From Chloroflexota bacterium (GTDB lineage: Bacteria > Chloroflexota > Dehalococcoidia > GIF9 > UBA5629), in contig JAPLHJ010000268.1 in NCBI GenBank assembly GCA_026389675.1, positions 1 to 5,015 of the forward strand: a stretch of DNA of 5,015 bases, read 5' to 3'. Of this stretch, positions 1-5,015 are shown one piece after another. The position numbers were made by a program, and so were the translations under genes. Under the pieces are notes generated by a model. It did not search any database and had not been told where the DNA came from. It worked only from the letters and a program-made list of their open reading frames with translations. Position 1 is the stretch's first letter. The number at the start of each line of letters is the position of its first letter.

Positions 1-56
1 TCCCTACCCGTGACGCGGTTATCGTAAATACCAGAAAGCCCCAATAGCAAAAACTT

Positions 57-566
57 CTATTTCGTATGTGGAAGATATTTCTCCCACTCGGCACGGAGCT
101 TCAAATACTGGAAAGGTATGTAGAACCCCACGTTTCCCGGGGCACGTGGTTGACGTAACAGGGGCATACCGGCCTCGGCAGGCGTCCGCCCGGCCTTTCG
201 CCTGTTACACGGGATACAGGCAGCGACGATATTTTCCCACGTGTGCTGGCCATTGTTGCGGCGCGGCATGACATGATCCAGGGTGAGCTCTTTGCCCTCT
301 TTTCCGCAATACTGGCAGGTGTATTTGTCCCGGTTAAAAATCTCCAGCTTGGTCATTTTCCTGGGATGGGCACGCCTGCGTATTAAATAGACCAATCGTA
401 TCACCGACGGTATCTCGTATTTACCGGAAGTGGCCGAAAAATATCCGCGCCCGTTTTCCACCACCTCCGCTTTGCCCACCAGCACCAACACCACTGCCCT
501 GCGCACACGGCAGATATTAAGAGGCAGGTAATTTTCGTTCAATACCAGTACAGGCTGATTTACCAT
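57..566 (-). CDS. HNH endonuclease-like protein (HNH_5-type)
   Basis: Small 169-residue protein with a C-terminal HNH nuclease fold. The N-terminal part (residues 5-37, VLVLNENYLPLNICRVRRAV onward) is the conserved lead-in of a widespread bacterial family of about 165-190 residues. The HNH part spans about residues 74-125: zinc-type cysteines C84/C87 and C117/C120, the D97-H98 pair (LTLDHVMPRR), N112 in HTWEN, and N121/K124 in CNRRK. All expected metal-binding and catalytic positions are present, so it should be able to cut or nick DNA. Its physiological target is unknown for this family. The ATG at 566 is chosen because the family homology begins just after it. An in-frame TTG at 623 would add 19 residues, but it has no ribosome binding site and lies in a likely promoter. 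The gene follows the helicase loader after 74 bp on the same strand. A role in replication or repair is only suggested by position. Confidence 0.85.
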   Translation of the reverse strand: MVNQPVLVLNENYLPLNICRVRRAVVLVLVGKAEVVENGRGYFSATSGKYEIPSVIRLVYLIRRRAHPRKMTKLEIFNRDKYTCQYCGKEGKELTLDHVMPRRNNGQHTWENIVAACIPCNRRKAGRTPAEAGMPLLRQPRAPGNVGFYIPFQYLKLRAEWEKYLPHTK

Positions 567-594
567 ACTGTCGTCCGCTTTTATATTAAAAGTT

Positions 595-623
595 ATTCTA
601 TCAGGAAAACCGTATGGCCTCAA
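595..623 (-). promoter_or_regulatory. Candidate sigma-70 promoter for the HNH gene
   Basis: On the minus strand, TTGAGG (618-623, 4 of 6 consensus bases) is followed by a 17-bp spacer and TAGAAT (595-600, 5 of 6). Transcription would start near 588, about 20 nt before the ATG at 566. If real, it would let the HNH gene be expressed apart from the upstream replication operon, and it would rule out the TTG at 623 as a start. The ribosome binding site before 566 is weak (GCGGA at about 7 nt). Consensus matching alone gives many false positives, so this is tentative. Confidence 0.35.
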
Positions 624-640
624 TAAGGCTCAGGCGCCGG

Positions 641-2053
641 CTAATTTTTTGGTCTCGGACGGGACCTGACAACACGTGACGTCTTGATATCCCCCCGGTA
701 ATCAGGCGCAATGATGTTGAACACGAGGCTGATACTGGGGTCCACCATGCGTGAACTGACTCTGTTTTCTATTTCTTCCAGATTAAGGCAGGTGGTCATT
801 ACAGTGGCCAGACGGGCGTTATAACGGTAGTTCATCAACTGGTAGAGCTTTTCCTGTGCCCATGGCGTAGCAGCATGCTCTCCAAAATCATCCAGTACCA
901 GGATCGGCATTTTTTTTATCTTCTCGAATAATGCGTCATAGGAAATCCTGCTTTCAGGGGCAAAAGAGGAACGCAGATGATCGAGCAAATCCGGAACCAC
1001 GATGAAAAGGACTTCTTTGCCCGTCTCCCTCAACTGGTTCGCAATAGCCGCAGCCAGGTGTGTCTTGCCGCAGCCGTTCAAGCCCTCAAATATCAGCCAG
1101 CCCTGCGGAACTCTGGCAAAATCGCGGGCTATATTTAAGGCCTGCTCGAGATTTTTTCGGACCTCGTCGGGAAGGCTCAGCCGTTTGGCATCAAAATTGG
1201 CGAATTTCATGTTTTTCAGTAACTCGAGATCAAGGCTATCCAAGCTCTGCAGGCTGGATGACTCCTTTTTCAATATGAGCACCTTGCTGACTTCTGTATC
1301 ATAAATATGCCCGGCATAGTCATTGCCAAACTCCTCAACTGCCATGCTCGTGGTTATCAGGGTCGGAAGCCTGCCGTTGAAACGGTGCTCTAAGATCTGG
1401 TCAAGCTTGCCTTTTGACCAGGCTGTGGTGGCGTAATAATTCAGGTTATCCAATAGCAGCAACGGGCTTTCCTTGATCTGCTCAAATAACTCACCATATC
1501 CAACTTCGCTGTTTGGGCTGAAAGCTGACCGCAGGTGATCTAATAGTTCACCGGCGGTGATATAAAATGCGGGGTGACCCAGGCTTATGCGGTAATTCGC
1601 CACCGCGGAGGCTAAATGCGTTTTCCCGCTACCGACGGGTCCCGCCAAAATTATCCAACCCTGCGGATTTTCGGCGAATTTACGGATTTCGTCTAAAGCC
1701 AATTGAAAAAGCTTCTGAGAAACAGCGTCATTATTGCGTCCTGAAGGCAACAGGTTGTCGAAAGTTAGCTTGGAGAGGCTGCCCAAATTGCTTATAGCCT
1801 GTAAACGCGCTGCCTTCCTGGTATCAATATCTTTCCTGGTACAACCACACGGTTCCAGACGGCTGTAGTCGGGCTCACCCGATGCCAGCAAAGGATGTAT
1901 GAATTTTGTCCCGTGGCATACGTTACAGTCATTGACCGCCGGTGCACCTGCAACGGACGCTTCCGGCTTACCGCCGTACCATGTGTCCGTACTTTCCCCG
2001 GACGTATTTATCGGGATCTCCTGCTTGCCGAGAATCTCCGACAGGTTTTCCAT
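641..2053 (-). CDS. DnaI/DnaC-like helicase loader with two tandem AAA+ domains
   Basis: A 470-residue ATPase of the DnaC/DnaI (IstB-like) AAA+ group, which loads the replicative helicase. Single-domain relatives are about 250-310 residues, and this one is longer because the ATPase module is duplicated. Residues 43-71 hold a likely zinc site (C43-x2-C46, then C69-x-C71, with H47 and H53 nearby), similar in layout to the DnaI N-terminal helicase-binding domain. Module 1 (about 93-278) has Walker A GPVGSGKT (138-145) and a Walker B-like LLLLDN (D202, N203). Module 2 (about 279-464) has Walker A GLNGCGKT (324-331), Walker B ILVLDD (D388, D389) and an arginine-finger motif RVSSR (431-435). In module 1 those arginines are D245 and H249, so module 1 may bind ATP but hydrolyse it poorly. 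The ATG at 2053 is supported by AGAAGGA 7 nt upstream, which makes the gene overlap dnaD by 86 bp. A helicase-loading role is inferred from fold and neighbours. Transposon-type IstB is unlikely because no transposase is present. Confidence 0.88.
   Translation of the reverse strand: MENLSEILGKQEIPINTSGESTDTWYGGKPEASVAGAPAVNDCNVCHGTKFIHPLLASGEPDYSRLEPCGCTRKDIDTRKAARLQAISNLGSLSKLTFDNLLPSGRNNDAVSQKLFQLALDEIRKFAENPQGWIILAGPVGSGKTHLASAVANYRISLGHPAFYITAGELLDHLRSAFSPNSEVGYGELFEQIKESPLLLLDNLNYYATTAWSKGKLDQILEHRFNGRLPTLITTSMAVEEFGNDYAGHIYDTEVSKVLILKKESSSLQSLDSLDLELLKNMKFANFDAKRLSLPDEVRKNLEQALNIARDFARVPQGWLIFEGLNGCGKTHLAAAIANQLRETGKEVLFIVVPDLLDHLRSSFAPESRISYDALFEKIKKMPILVLDDFGEHAATPWAQEKLYQLMNYRYNARLATVMTTCLNLEEIENRVSSRMVDPSISLVFNIIAPDYRGDIKTSRVVRSRPRPKN
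662..1777 (-). repeat. Internal tandem duplication of the ATPase module in the loader gene
   Basis: The loader protein repeats itself with a constant offset of 186 residues (558 bp), so units 1220-1777 and 662-1219 are tandem copies. The best-conserved cores are 1340-1669 (residues 129-238) and 782-1111 (residues 315-424). They align without gaps, and by hand count 51 of 110 residues are identical. Shared landmarks are PQGW, GKTHLA, LLDHLRS, the Walker B strand and the NxRL strand. DNA similarity survives only in short stretches (such as CCCTGCGGA in both), so the duplication is old rather than an assembly artefact. Confidence 0.85.
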
Positions 2054-2687
2054 CTTTTTTTCCTTCTCTTTCCCAACGTTTTAAAATGCTGTGTATATAT
2101 TTCCAGCTCCGCACATTTGCTCTTAACGCTTCGCGGAAAGCGTCCTGGATCCATTCCTCAGGATACCGGTGTTCAGCCTCTTGCAGTTCCTCCGCGAGGA
2201 TAGGTGTAAGCATGCCTATATTCTGTTCATAAAGGTTATAGATATCGCTTGCTTCTACCTGGGCCTGCTCCTCAACCTTCCTGATCTCTACTCTGGGAAT
2301 CTTCAGTGAGCCTGCGAGTATTTTGCGGATAGTCTCATGCTCCGCCTGGTTATTTATAAAATAAGCGTCGTCGGACAGCTGTTGAACATCTACAGGGATA
2401 TGCACCAAAATGCCTGCTTGAACGGCGGTGTCCAACGCTTTTTTGAGTATAATTTCCGGATTTCCCGGAACTTCACGCAAACCTTTAATAATCACAGGAT
2501 CATGTATCAGTTCGCTAGAGCTGGCAAACCGCGGGTAACCCTTTCTCCTGCTCAACAGAAAAAAGATCTGCATCACAACTTTCACCTCAACCAAATCCTC
2601 CATCAAAGGCAAGACTTCGCTGAAAAATATATTAGGCAAAGGAGTCACTTCCGCCCTTGGTGGAAAACCCTTGAAACTGCTATCCAT
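1968..2687 (-). CDS. dnaD: DnaD-family primosome protein
   Basis: A 239-residue DnaD-domain protein. DnaD proteins bind DNA and other primosome factors and act with the loader to bring the replicative helicase to origins or stalled forks. Residues 15-110 form the N-terminal winged-helix-like region, beginning TPLPNIFFSEVLPLMEDLVE and rich in hydrophobic helices, as in oligomerising DnaD N-termini. Residues 147-207 match the C-terminal DnaD (DDBH2) domain: IYNLYEQNIGMLTP, a PEEWI helix, and the hallmark WKYIHSILKRW (195-205). The tail (210-239) is basic, with about nine Lys/Arg, which would suit DNA binding. The length is normal for the family. The ATG at 2687 follows the dnaB stop by 14 bp, with AGG about 7 nt before it. 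The tail from residue 212 onward is encoded in the 86-bp overlap with the loader gene. The arrangement recalls Bacillus, where a DnaD-superfamily gene (dnaB) is paired with the loader gene dnaI. Confidence 0.87.
   Translation of the reverse strand: MDSSFKGFPPRAEVTPLPNIFFSEVLPLMEDLVEVKVVMQIFFLLSRRKGYPRFASSSELIHDPVIIKGLREVPGNPEIILKKALDTAVQAGILVHIPVDVQQLSDDAYFINNQAEHETIRKILAGSLKIPRVEIRKVEEQAQVEASDIYNLYEQNIGMLTPILAEELQEAEHRYPEEWIQDAFREALRANVRSWKYIHSILKRWEREGKKDGKPVGDSRQAGDPDKYVRGKYGHMVRR
2061..2067 (-). promoter_or_regulatory. Ribosome binding site that fixes the loader start inside dnaD
   Basis: The minus strand reads AGAAGGA, then seven bases (AAAAAAG), then the ATG at 2053. This good Shine-Dalgarno match at normal spacing lies within the dnaD coding region, and it supports a true 86-bp overlap rather than a later start for the loader. 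Confidence 0.6.
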
Positions 2688-2701
2688 GCTTTACCTATAC
2701 C

Positions 2702-4105
2702 TTAATATATGGAGCTGACTTCGACAACATTGCTGTCAATATTATCGAACTTGGTGGTTTCCTGGATAAACCTCAATTGTACCTCTCCGGTTGGGCCGTT
2801 ACGGTTTTTAGCTATTATTATCTGGGCGATTCCCTTGGGATAGGGTGTATCCTCTCCAATCTCGCGCAACCAGTCCTCTTCGGTAGGATAAATCTTGTCC
2901 CAGCGGTGTATAAACATTACCACATCCGCATCCTGTTCAATACTGCCGCTGTCCCGCAGGTCGGAAAGCTGAGGTTTAACCTGCTGCTTCAGCCTCCTGC
3001 CTTCCTGCCGGTGCTCAATGTTGCGGCTTAACTGCGACAGCGCCAGCACCGGCGTATCAACCTCCCTGGCAAGGGCTTTCAGAGATTGCGTTATTTCTGT
3101 GATCTCCTGCACACGGTTATCGTTCCTGGAATCACCGCGCAGCAGTTGTATATAGTCAATCACTATCAAATCAACGCTGTGCTTCAGGTGAAGCCGTTTC
3201 GCTTTACTGCGCACCTCACTGATGCGCATATTCGGTGTATCGTCAATATATATCGACGTTTCTGCCAGCCTGGGAATTATTTCTCTGTGCAGCAGCTTTT
3301 CCTCAAGGTCTGAAAAACGTCCTTTGCGGAAATGCTGTGACTCGATATTAGCTTCACTGGACAATAACCTTTGAATGATCTCCCGGCGCGACATCTCCAG
3401 GCTGAATATGGCAACGCAGGCTTTCTGATTGACCGCGGCATTGCGTGCTATATTCAGCGCAAGGCTGGTCTTACCGATGCTGGTCCTGGCCGCCAGGATC
3501 ACCAGTTCAGACCGCTGCAAACCTCCCGTGGCCTCGTCAATTGCTTTGAAGCCGGTCTTGACGTTCTGGATATCCCGGGCAGATACCGTTTTCTCCGCTG
3601 CTTCTTCAAAATACCTGTTCAACGCATCTTGAATGGGTACGAACTCACCACGCCCCTGCTTGGTGCGCAGCTTGAAGATTATATCCTCAGCTCTGTTAAG
3701 CGACAGGTCCACATCAGGGTCGGCTTTATAACCTATGGACTCGATCTGACCGGCGGCGCTTATCAGCCTCCGCATGGTGGACAGGCGGTAAACTATCTGG
3801 GCGTAGTGCCTGACATGCAGGGATGTCGGCACCATGGATACAAGGTGGCTCAAGTAAGCTGCGCCGCCGGTTTCATCCAGCTTCCCCAGCCTTACCAGTT
3901 CCTGGGCTACAGTAATCTGGTTAATTGATTCATCGCGCTGATAAAGGCCGCGGCAGGCGCTGTATACAAGCTGATTCTCCTCTCTGAAGAAATCCTCCGC
4001 ACCGACAATTGTATCTATGTCGCTGATCGATTCACTATCAATTAGCAGTGAGCCGATCACCGCTTCTTCAGCATCCAGGTCATAAGGGGGCAAAGCTTCT
4101 TTCAT
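2702..4105 (-). CDS. dnaB: Replicative DNA helicase DnaB
   Basis: A 467-residue hexameric 5'-3' helicase that unwinds DNA at the replication fork, of full family length. The N-terminal all-helical domain (about 5-105) starts with PPYDLDAEEAVIGSLL and would bind primase and the loader. The RecA-like motor domain spans about 180-460. It shows Walker A AARTSIGKT (205-213, K212/T213), the H1a motif SLEMS (235-239, with catalytic E237), Walker B DLIVIDYIQL (312-321), the H3 segment VLALSQLSR (353-361), LRDSGSIEQDAD (383-394) and the finger motif AKNRNGPTG (432-440). The P-loop usually reads RPSMGKT; here the proline is threonine (T208), probably harmless. There is no intein, although DnaB is a frequent host. 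The ATG at 4105 lies 4 bp after the rplI stop, with only a weak ribosome binding site, so translation is probably coupled to rplI. The downstream dnaD and loader genes encode its likely loading partners. Confidence 0.96.
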   Translation of the reverse strand: MKEALPPYDLDAEEAVIGSLLIDSESISDIDTIVGAEDFFREENQLVYSACRGLYQRDESINQITVAQELVRLGKLDETGGAAYLSHLVSMVPTSLHVRHYAQIVYRLSTMRRLISAAGQIESIGYKADPDVDLSLNRAEDIIFKLRTKQGRGEFVPIQDALNRYFEEAAEKTVSARDIQNVKTGFKAIDEATGGLQRSELVILAARTSIGKTSLALNIARNAAVNQKACVAIFSLEMSRREIIQRLLSSEANIESQHFRKGRFSDLEEKLLHREIIPRLAETSIYIDDTPNMRISEVRSKAKRLHLKHSVDLIVIDYIQLLRGDSRNDNRVQEITEITQSLKALAREVDTPVLALSQLSRNIEHRQEGRRLKQQVKPQLSDLRDSGSIEQDADVVMFIHRWDKIYPTEEDWLREIGEDTPYPKGIAQIIIAKNRNGPTGEVQLRFIQETTKFDNIDSNVVEVSSIY

Positions 4106-4109
4106 TGCT

Positions 4110-4562
4110 TCAGTCTGTCAATCCTTCCACTATAACCTTGATTTTAGCCACGGCATCCCTGGCAAAAACAACCTCGACTTCATATTCCCCCACTTTGTGC
4201 AAAGAATTCTTTAAGGCTATTTTCTTCTTGTCTATATCCACGTTAATGAGATCAGATAACCTGTCTGCTATATCAGCAGAGGTGATTGAACCGTGCAGTG
4301 TACCTCTGGCACTGGATTTACCTTTGAAGCGCAATTCCTTGCCACTAATCTGCCCCGCAAGTTCTACGTACTCATCGTGCTGGCGCGCCCGCTTCCTCTC
4401 CCTGTCACCGACTAACTTTTCCGCTGTCTTTACCGCACCAGCAGTTGCCGGTAAAGCCAGCCCTTTGGGTAAAAGATAGTGCCTTGCATATCCATCGGCT
4501 ACCTCTTTAATATCACCCTTCTTTTCCTTAGCTGAAACATCCTCTAAAAAAACTACTTTCAT
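4110..4562 (-). CDS. rplI: 50S ribosomal protein L9
   Basis: A 150-residue L9, the usual family length. L9 binds 23S rRNA near the base of the L1 stalk and helps keep the reading frame. The N-terminal rRNA-binding domain (1-50) carries MKVVFLEDV and the signature GDIKEVADGYARHYLLPKGL (16-35). The normally conserved Asn after Tyr-Ala-Arg is His28 here. A charged connecting helix runs about 41-75 (EKLVGDRERKRARQHDEYVE). The C-terminal domain follows (76-150) with GTLHGSITSADIA (87-99). The start at 4562 is chosen by homology. An in-frame ATG at 4574 would add MLSS, and an in-frame TTG at 4595 would add 11 residues. The gene is first in the operon and is followed by dnaB after 4 bp, a pairing of rplI and dnaB seen in many bacteria. 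The usual rpsF-ssb-rpsR genes are not directly upstream. Confidence 0.96.
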   Translation of the reverse strand: MKVVFLEDVSAKEKKGDIKEVADGYARHYLLPKGLALPATAGAVKTAEKLVGDRERKRARQHDEYVELAGQISGKELRFKGKSSARGTLHGSITSADIADRLSDLINVDIDKKKIALKNSLHKVGEYEVEVVFARDAVAKIKVIVEGLTD

Positions 4563-4576
4563 ACTGCTTAACATAA

Positions 4577-4583
4577 CTCCTTT
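4577..4583 (-). promoter_or_regulatory. Ribosome binding site of rplI with ambiguous start
   Basis: The minus strand reads AAAGGAG, a strong Shine-Dalgarno match. It lies 2 nt before an in-frame ATG (4572-4574) and 14 nt before the conserved start ATG (4560-4562). Neither spacing is ideal. Homology favours the ATG at 4562. Confidence 0.55.
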
Positions 4584-4636
4584 CGTTATTATCAATAGCT
4601 GTTTAACTATTATTATACAGAATAATTACATTGAAA

Positions 4637-4664
4637 ATTATACGTTCAGCTCTGCTAAAGACAA
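4637..4664 (-). promoter_or_regulatory. Candidate promoter of the rplI-dnaB-dnaD-loader operon
   Basis: On the minus strand TTGTCT (4659-4664, 4 of 6) and a perfect TATAAT (4637-4642) are 16 bp apart. This predicts a transcript start near 4630 and a leader of about 68 nt to the ATG at 4562. A second perfect TATAAT lies at 4612-4617, but at 17-bp spacing it has only TAATTT as a -35 element, so it is weaker. The region is AT-rich, so chance TATAAT matches are possible. Confidence 0.5.
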
Positions 4665-4881
4665 CTCCATAAGGTACTGAACTAAGCTTAAATAATTGTC
4701 GTTGAGGAATATTTACCTGGCCGGGCATTCAGGCATTGATCCATATGAAACAGGTTCAACACCGCGGTTGCCGGATACATCACCCTCACCGGAAAACAGT
4801 TTAAATCCTTTTAATCATTGCAGTCAAGGACAAATCTATTTGGCTACACGGTGTCCGGCTGTATTATTCAATTTATGGTAA

Positions 4882-4921
4882 GCACTGACAGTTATAACCG
4901 AAACGGGTCCTGTCAACGTGC
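4882..4921. repeat. Hairpin-forming inverted repeat upstream of the plus-strand promoter
   Basis: GCACTGACAG (4882-4891) pairs with CTGTCA-AC-GTGC (4910-4921), giving ten pairs with a 2-nt bulge. The 18-nt loop contains CCG-AAA-CGG, which can extend the structure. No T-run follows on either strand, so a rho-independent terminator is unlikely. It could be a regulator site (TGACAG-N18-CTGTCA) or an RNA structure. Confidence 0.45.
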
Positions 4922-4924
4922 CAG

Positions 4925-4956
4925 CATACGTTCAATTTCTTGACATTAAACGTATG
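4925..4956. promoter_or_regulatory. Operator-like palindrome over the plus-strand promoter
   Basis: A perfect 8-bp inverted repeat, CATACGTT (4925-4932) and AACGTATG (4949-4956), with 16 bp between the arms. The -35 hexamer lies between the arms, and the right arm sits in the -35/-10 spacer. This is the usual geometry of a repressor operator. A further ATACGT is at 4976-4981, around the predicted transcript start. The cognate regulator is unknown. Confidence 0.5.
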
Positions 4957-4968
4957 GCAACATATAAT
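4940..4968 (+). promoter_or_regulatory. Perfect consensus sigma-70 promoter, divergent from rplI
   Basis: TTGACA (4940-4945) and TATAAT (4963-4968) are separated by exactly 17 bp, a full 12 of 12 match at optimal spacing. Transcription would start near 4975 and run out of the window. The only start codon before the edge is the ATG at 4998, which opens MQINTA but has no ribosome binding site. The product is therefore unseen and could be a gene starting later or a small RNA. Confidence 0.75.
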
Positions 4969-5015
4969 GAGCCAAATACGTAATCGATTCTGCTGAAATG
5001 CAAATTAATACCGCA

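Larger units (their letters stand above)
4665..5015. other. Intergenic region without a supported gene
   Basis: About 350 bases upstream of the rplI promoter. No frame shows a recognisable protein. One plus-strand reading frame of 61 codons (4696-4881) starts with TTG, has no ribosome binding site and resembles no family I know. I found no tRNA, rRNA or U-tract terminator. Small repeats include two GGCATT copies 8 bp apart (4724-4729, 4732-4737) and an imperfect inverted pair, GCCGGATAC at 4770-4778 with GTGTCCGGC at 4851-4859. The right third holds a hairpin, a consensus plus-strand promoter and an operator-like palindrome, listed separately. Confidence 0.6.

Noticed and set aside
624..640. 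Possible terminator between the loader and HNH genes
   Set aside because: Only short pairings (GCCT/AGGC, GGC/GCC) are available and there is no T-run, so readthrough from the operon cannot be excluded.
641..2053. IstB-type transposition helper ATPase
   Set aside because: IstB is a relative of this fold, but no IstA transposase or terminal repeats are present and the neighbours are helicase, DnaD and L9, which favours a replication loader.
3468..3494. Threonine in place of proline in the DnaB Walker A (T208)
   Set aside because: The catalytic GKT is intact and this position tolerates change in RecA-like ATPases, so it is noted but not treated as a finding.
3460..3500. Intein in the DnaB P-loop
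   Set aside because: The P-loop reads continuously as AARTSIGKTSLALNIA and the protein has normal length, so no intein is present.
3371..3928. 185-codon open frame on the plus strand
   Set aside because: It lies entirely antisense to the conserved dnaB motor and linker region and has no recognisable family motif; it is a shadow of the helicase gene.
4751..4766. GGTTCAA, resembling a tRNA T-loop
   Set aside because: The flanking bases do not form a five-pair T stem, and no matching acceptor or anticodon arms are present.
4696..4881. 61-codon plus-strand frame in the intergenic region
   Set aside because: It starts with TTG, has no ribosome binding site or promoter nearby, and its protein resembles nothing I recognise. 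IYLA appears twice in it, but this is too short to mean anything.
4998..5015. Start of a plus-strand gene (ATG at 4998, MQINTA)
   Set aside because: It is downstream of a strong promoter but has only six codons visible and no ribosome binding site, so it cannot be called a gene from this window.

Overview
The window reads as a core chromosomal replication locus of a bacterium, most likely a member of the Chloroflexota (Dehalococcoidia-like). This taxonomic call is an inference. It rests on the DnaD-type protein, whose N-terminus (TPLPNIFFSEVLPLMEDLVE) resembles the DnaD proteins I associate with that phylum, on the co-occurrence of a DnaB helicase with DnaD and a DnaI/DnaC-like loader, and on the style of the L9 and HNH proteins. 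A clostridial Firmicute is the main alternative.

Five genes lie on the minus strand and are read from right to left: rplI (ribosomal protein L9), dnaB (replicative helicase), a dnaD-family primosome gene, a DnaC/DnaI-like helicase loader with two tandem ATPase modules, and a small HNH endonuclease-like gene. rplI and dnaB are 4 bp apart, dnaB and dnaD are 14 bp apart, and dnaD overlaps the loader gene by 86 bp, so these four look like one operon. The HNH gene follows after 74 bp and has a plausible promoter of its own. The first 56 bases, downstream of the HNH gene, show no gene and no convincing terminator.

The right end (about 4563-5015) carries no supported protein-coding gene. It holds a candidate minus-strand promoter for the rplI operon and, near the edge, a textbook plus-strand promoter (TTGACA, 17 bp, TATAAT) wrapped in a perfect 8-bp inverted repeat. 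It also holds a 40-bp hairpin-forming sequence just upstream. Together these suggest a regulated divergent transcript whose product lies mostly beyond the window.

Functionally, dnaB, dnaD and the loader supply the helicase, a primosome/DNA-remodelling factor and the AAA+ loader for putting the helicase on DNA at initiation or restart. The most unusual feature is the loader. It contains two copies of the ATPase domain in exact 186-residue register. The first copy has lost the second Walker B acid and the arginine-finger residues, and the second copy keeps them. I see no mobile element, CRISPR array, tRNA, rRNA or clearly new defence system.
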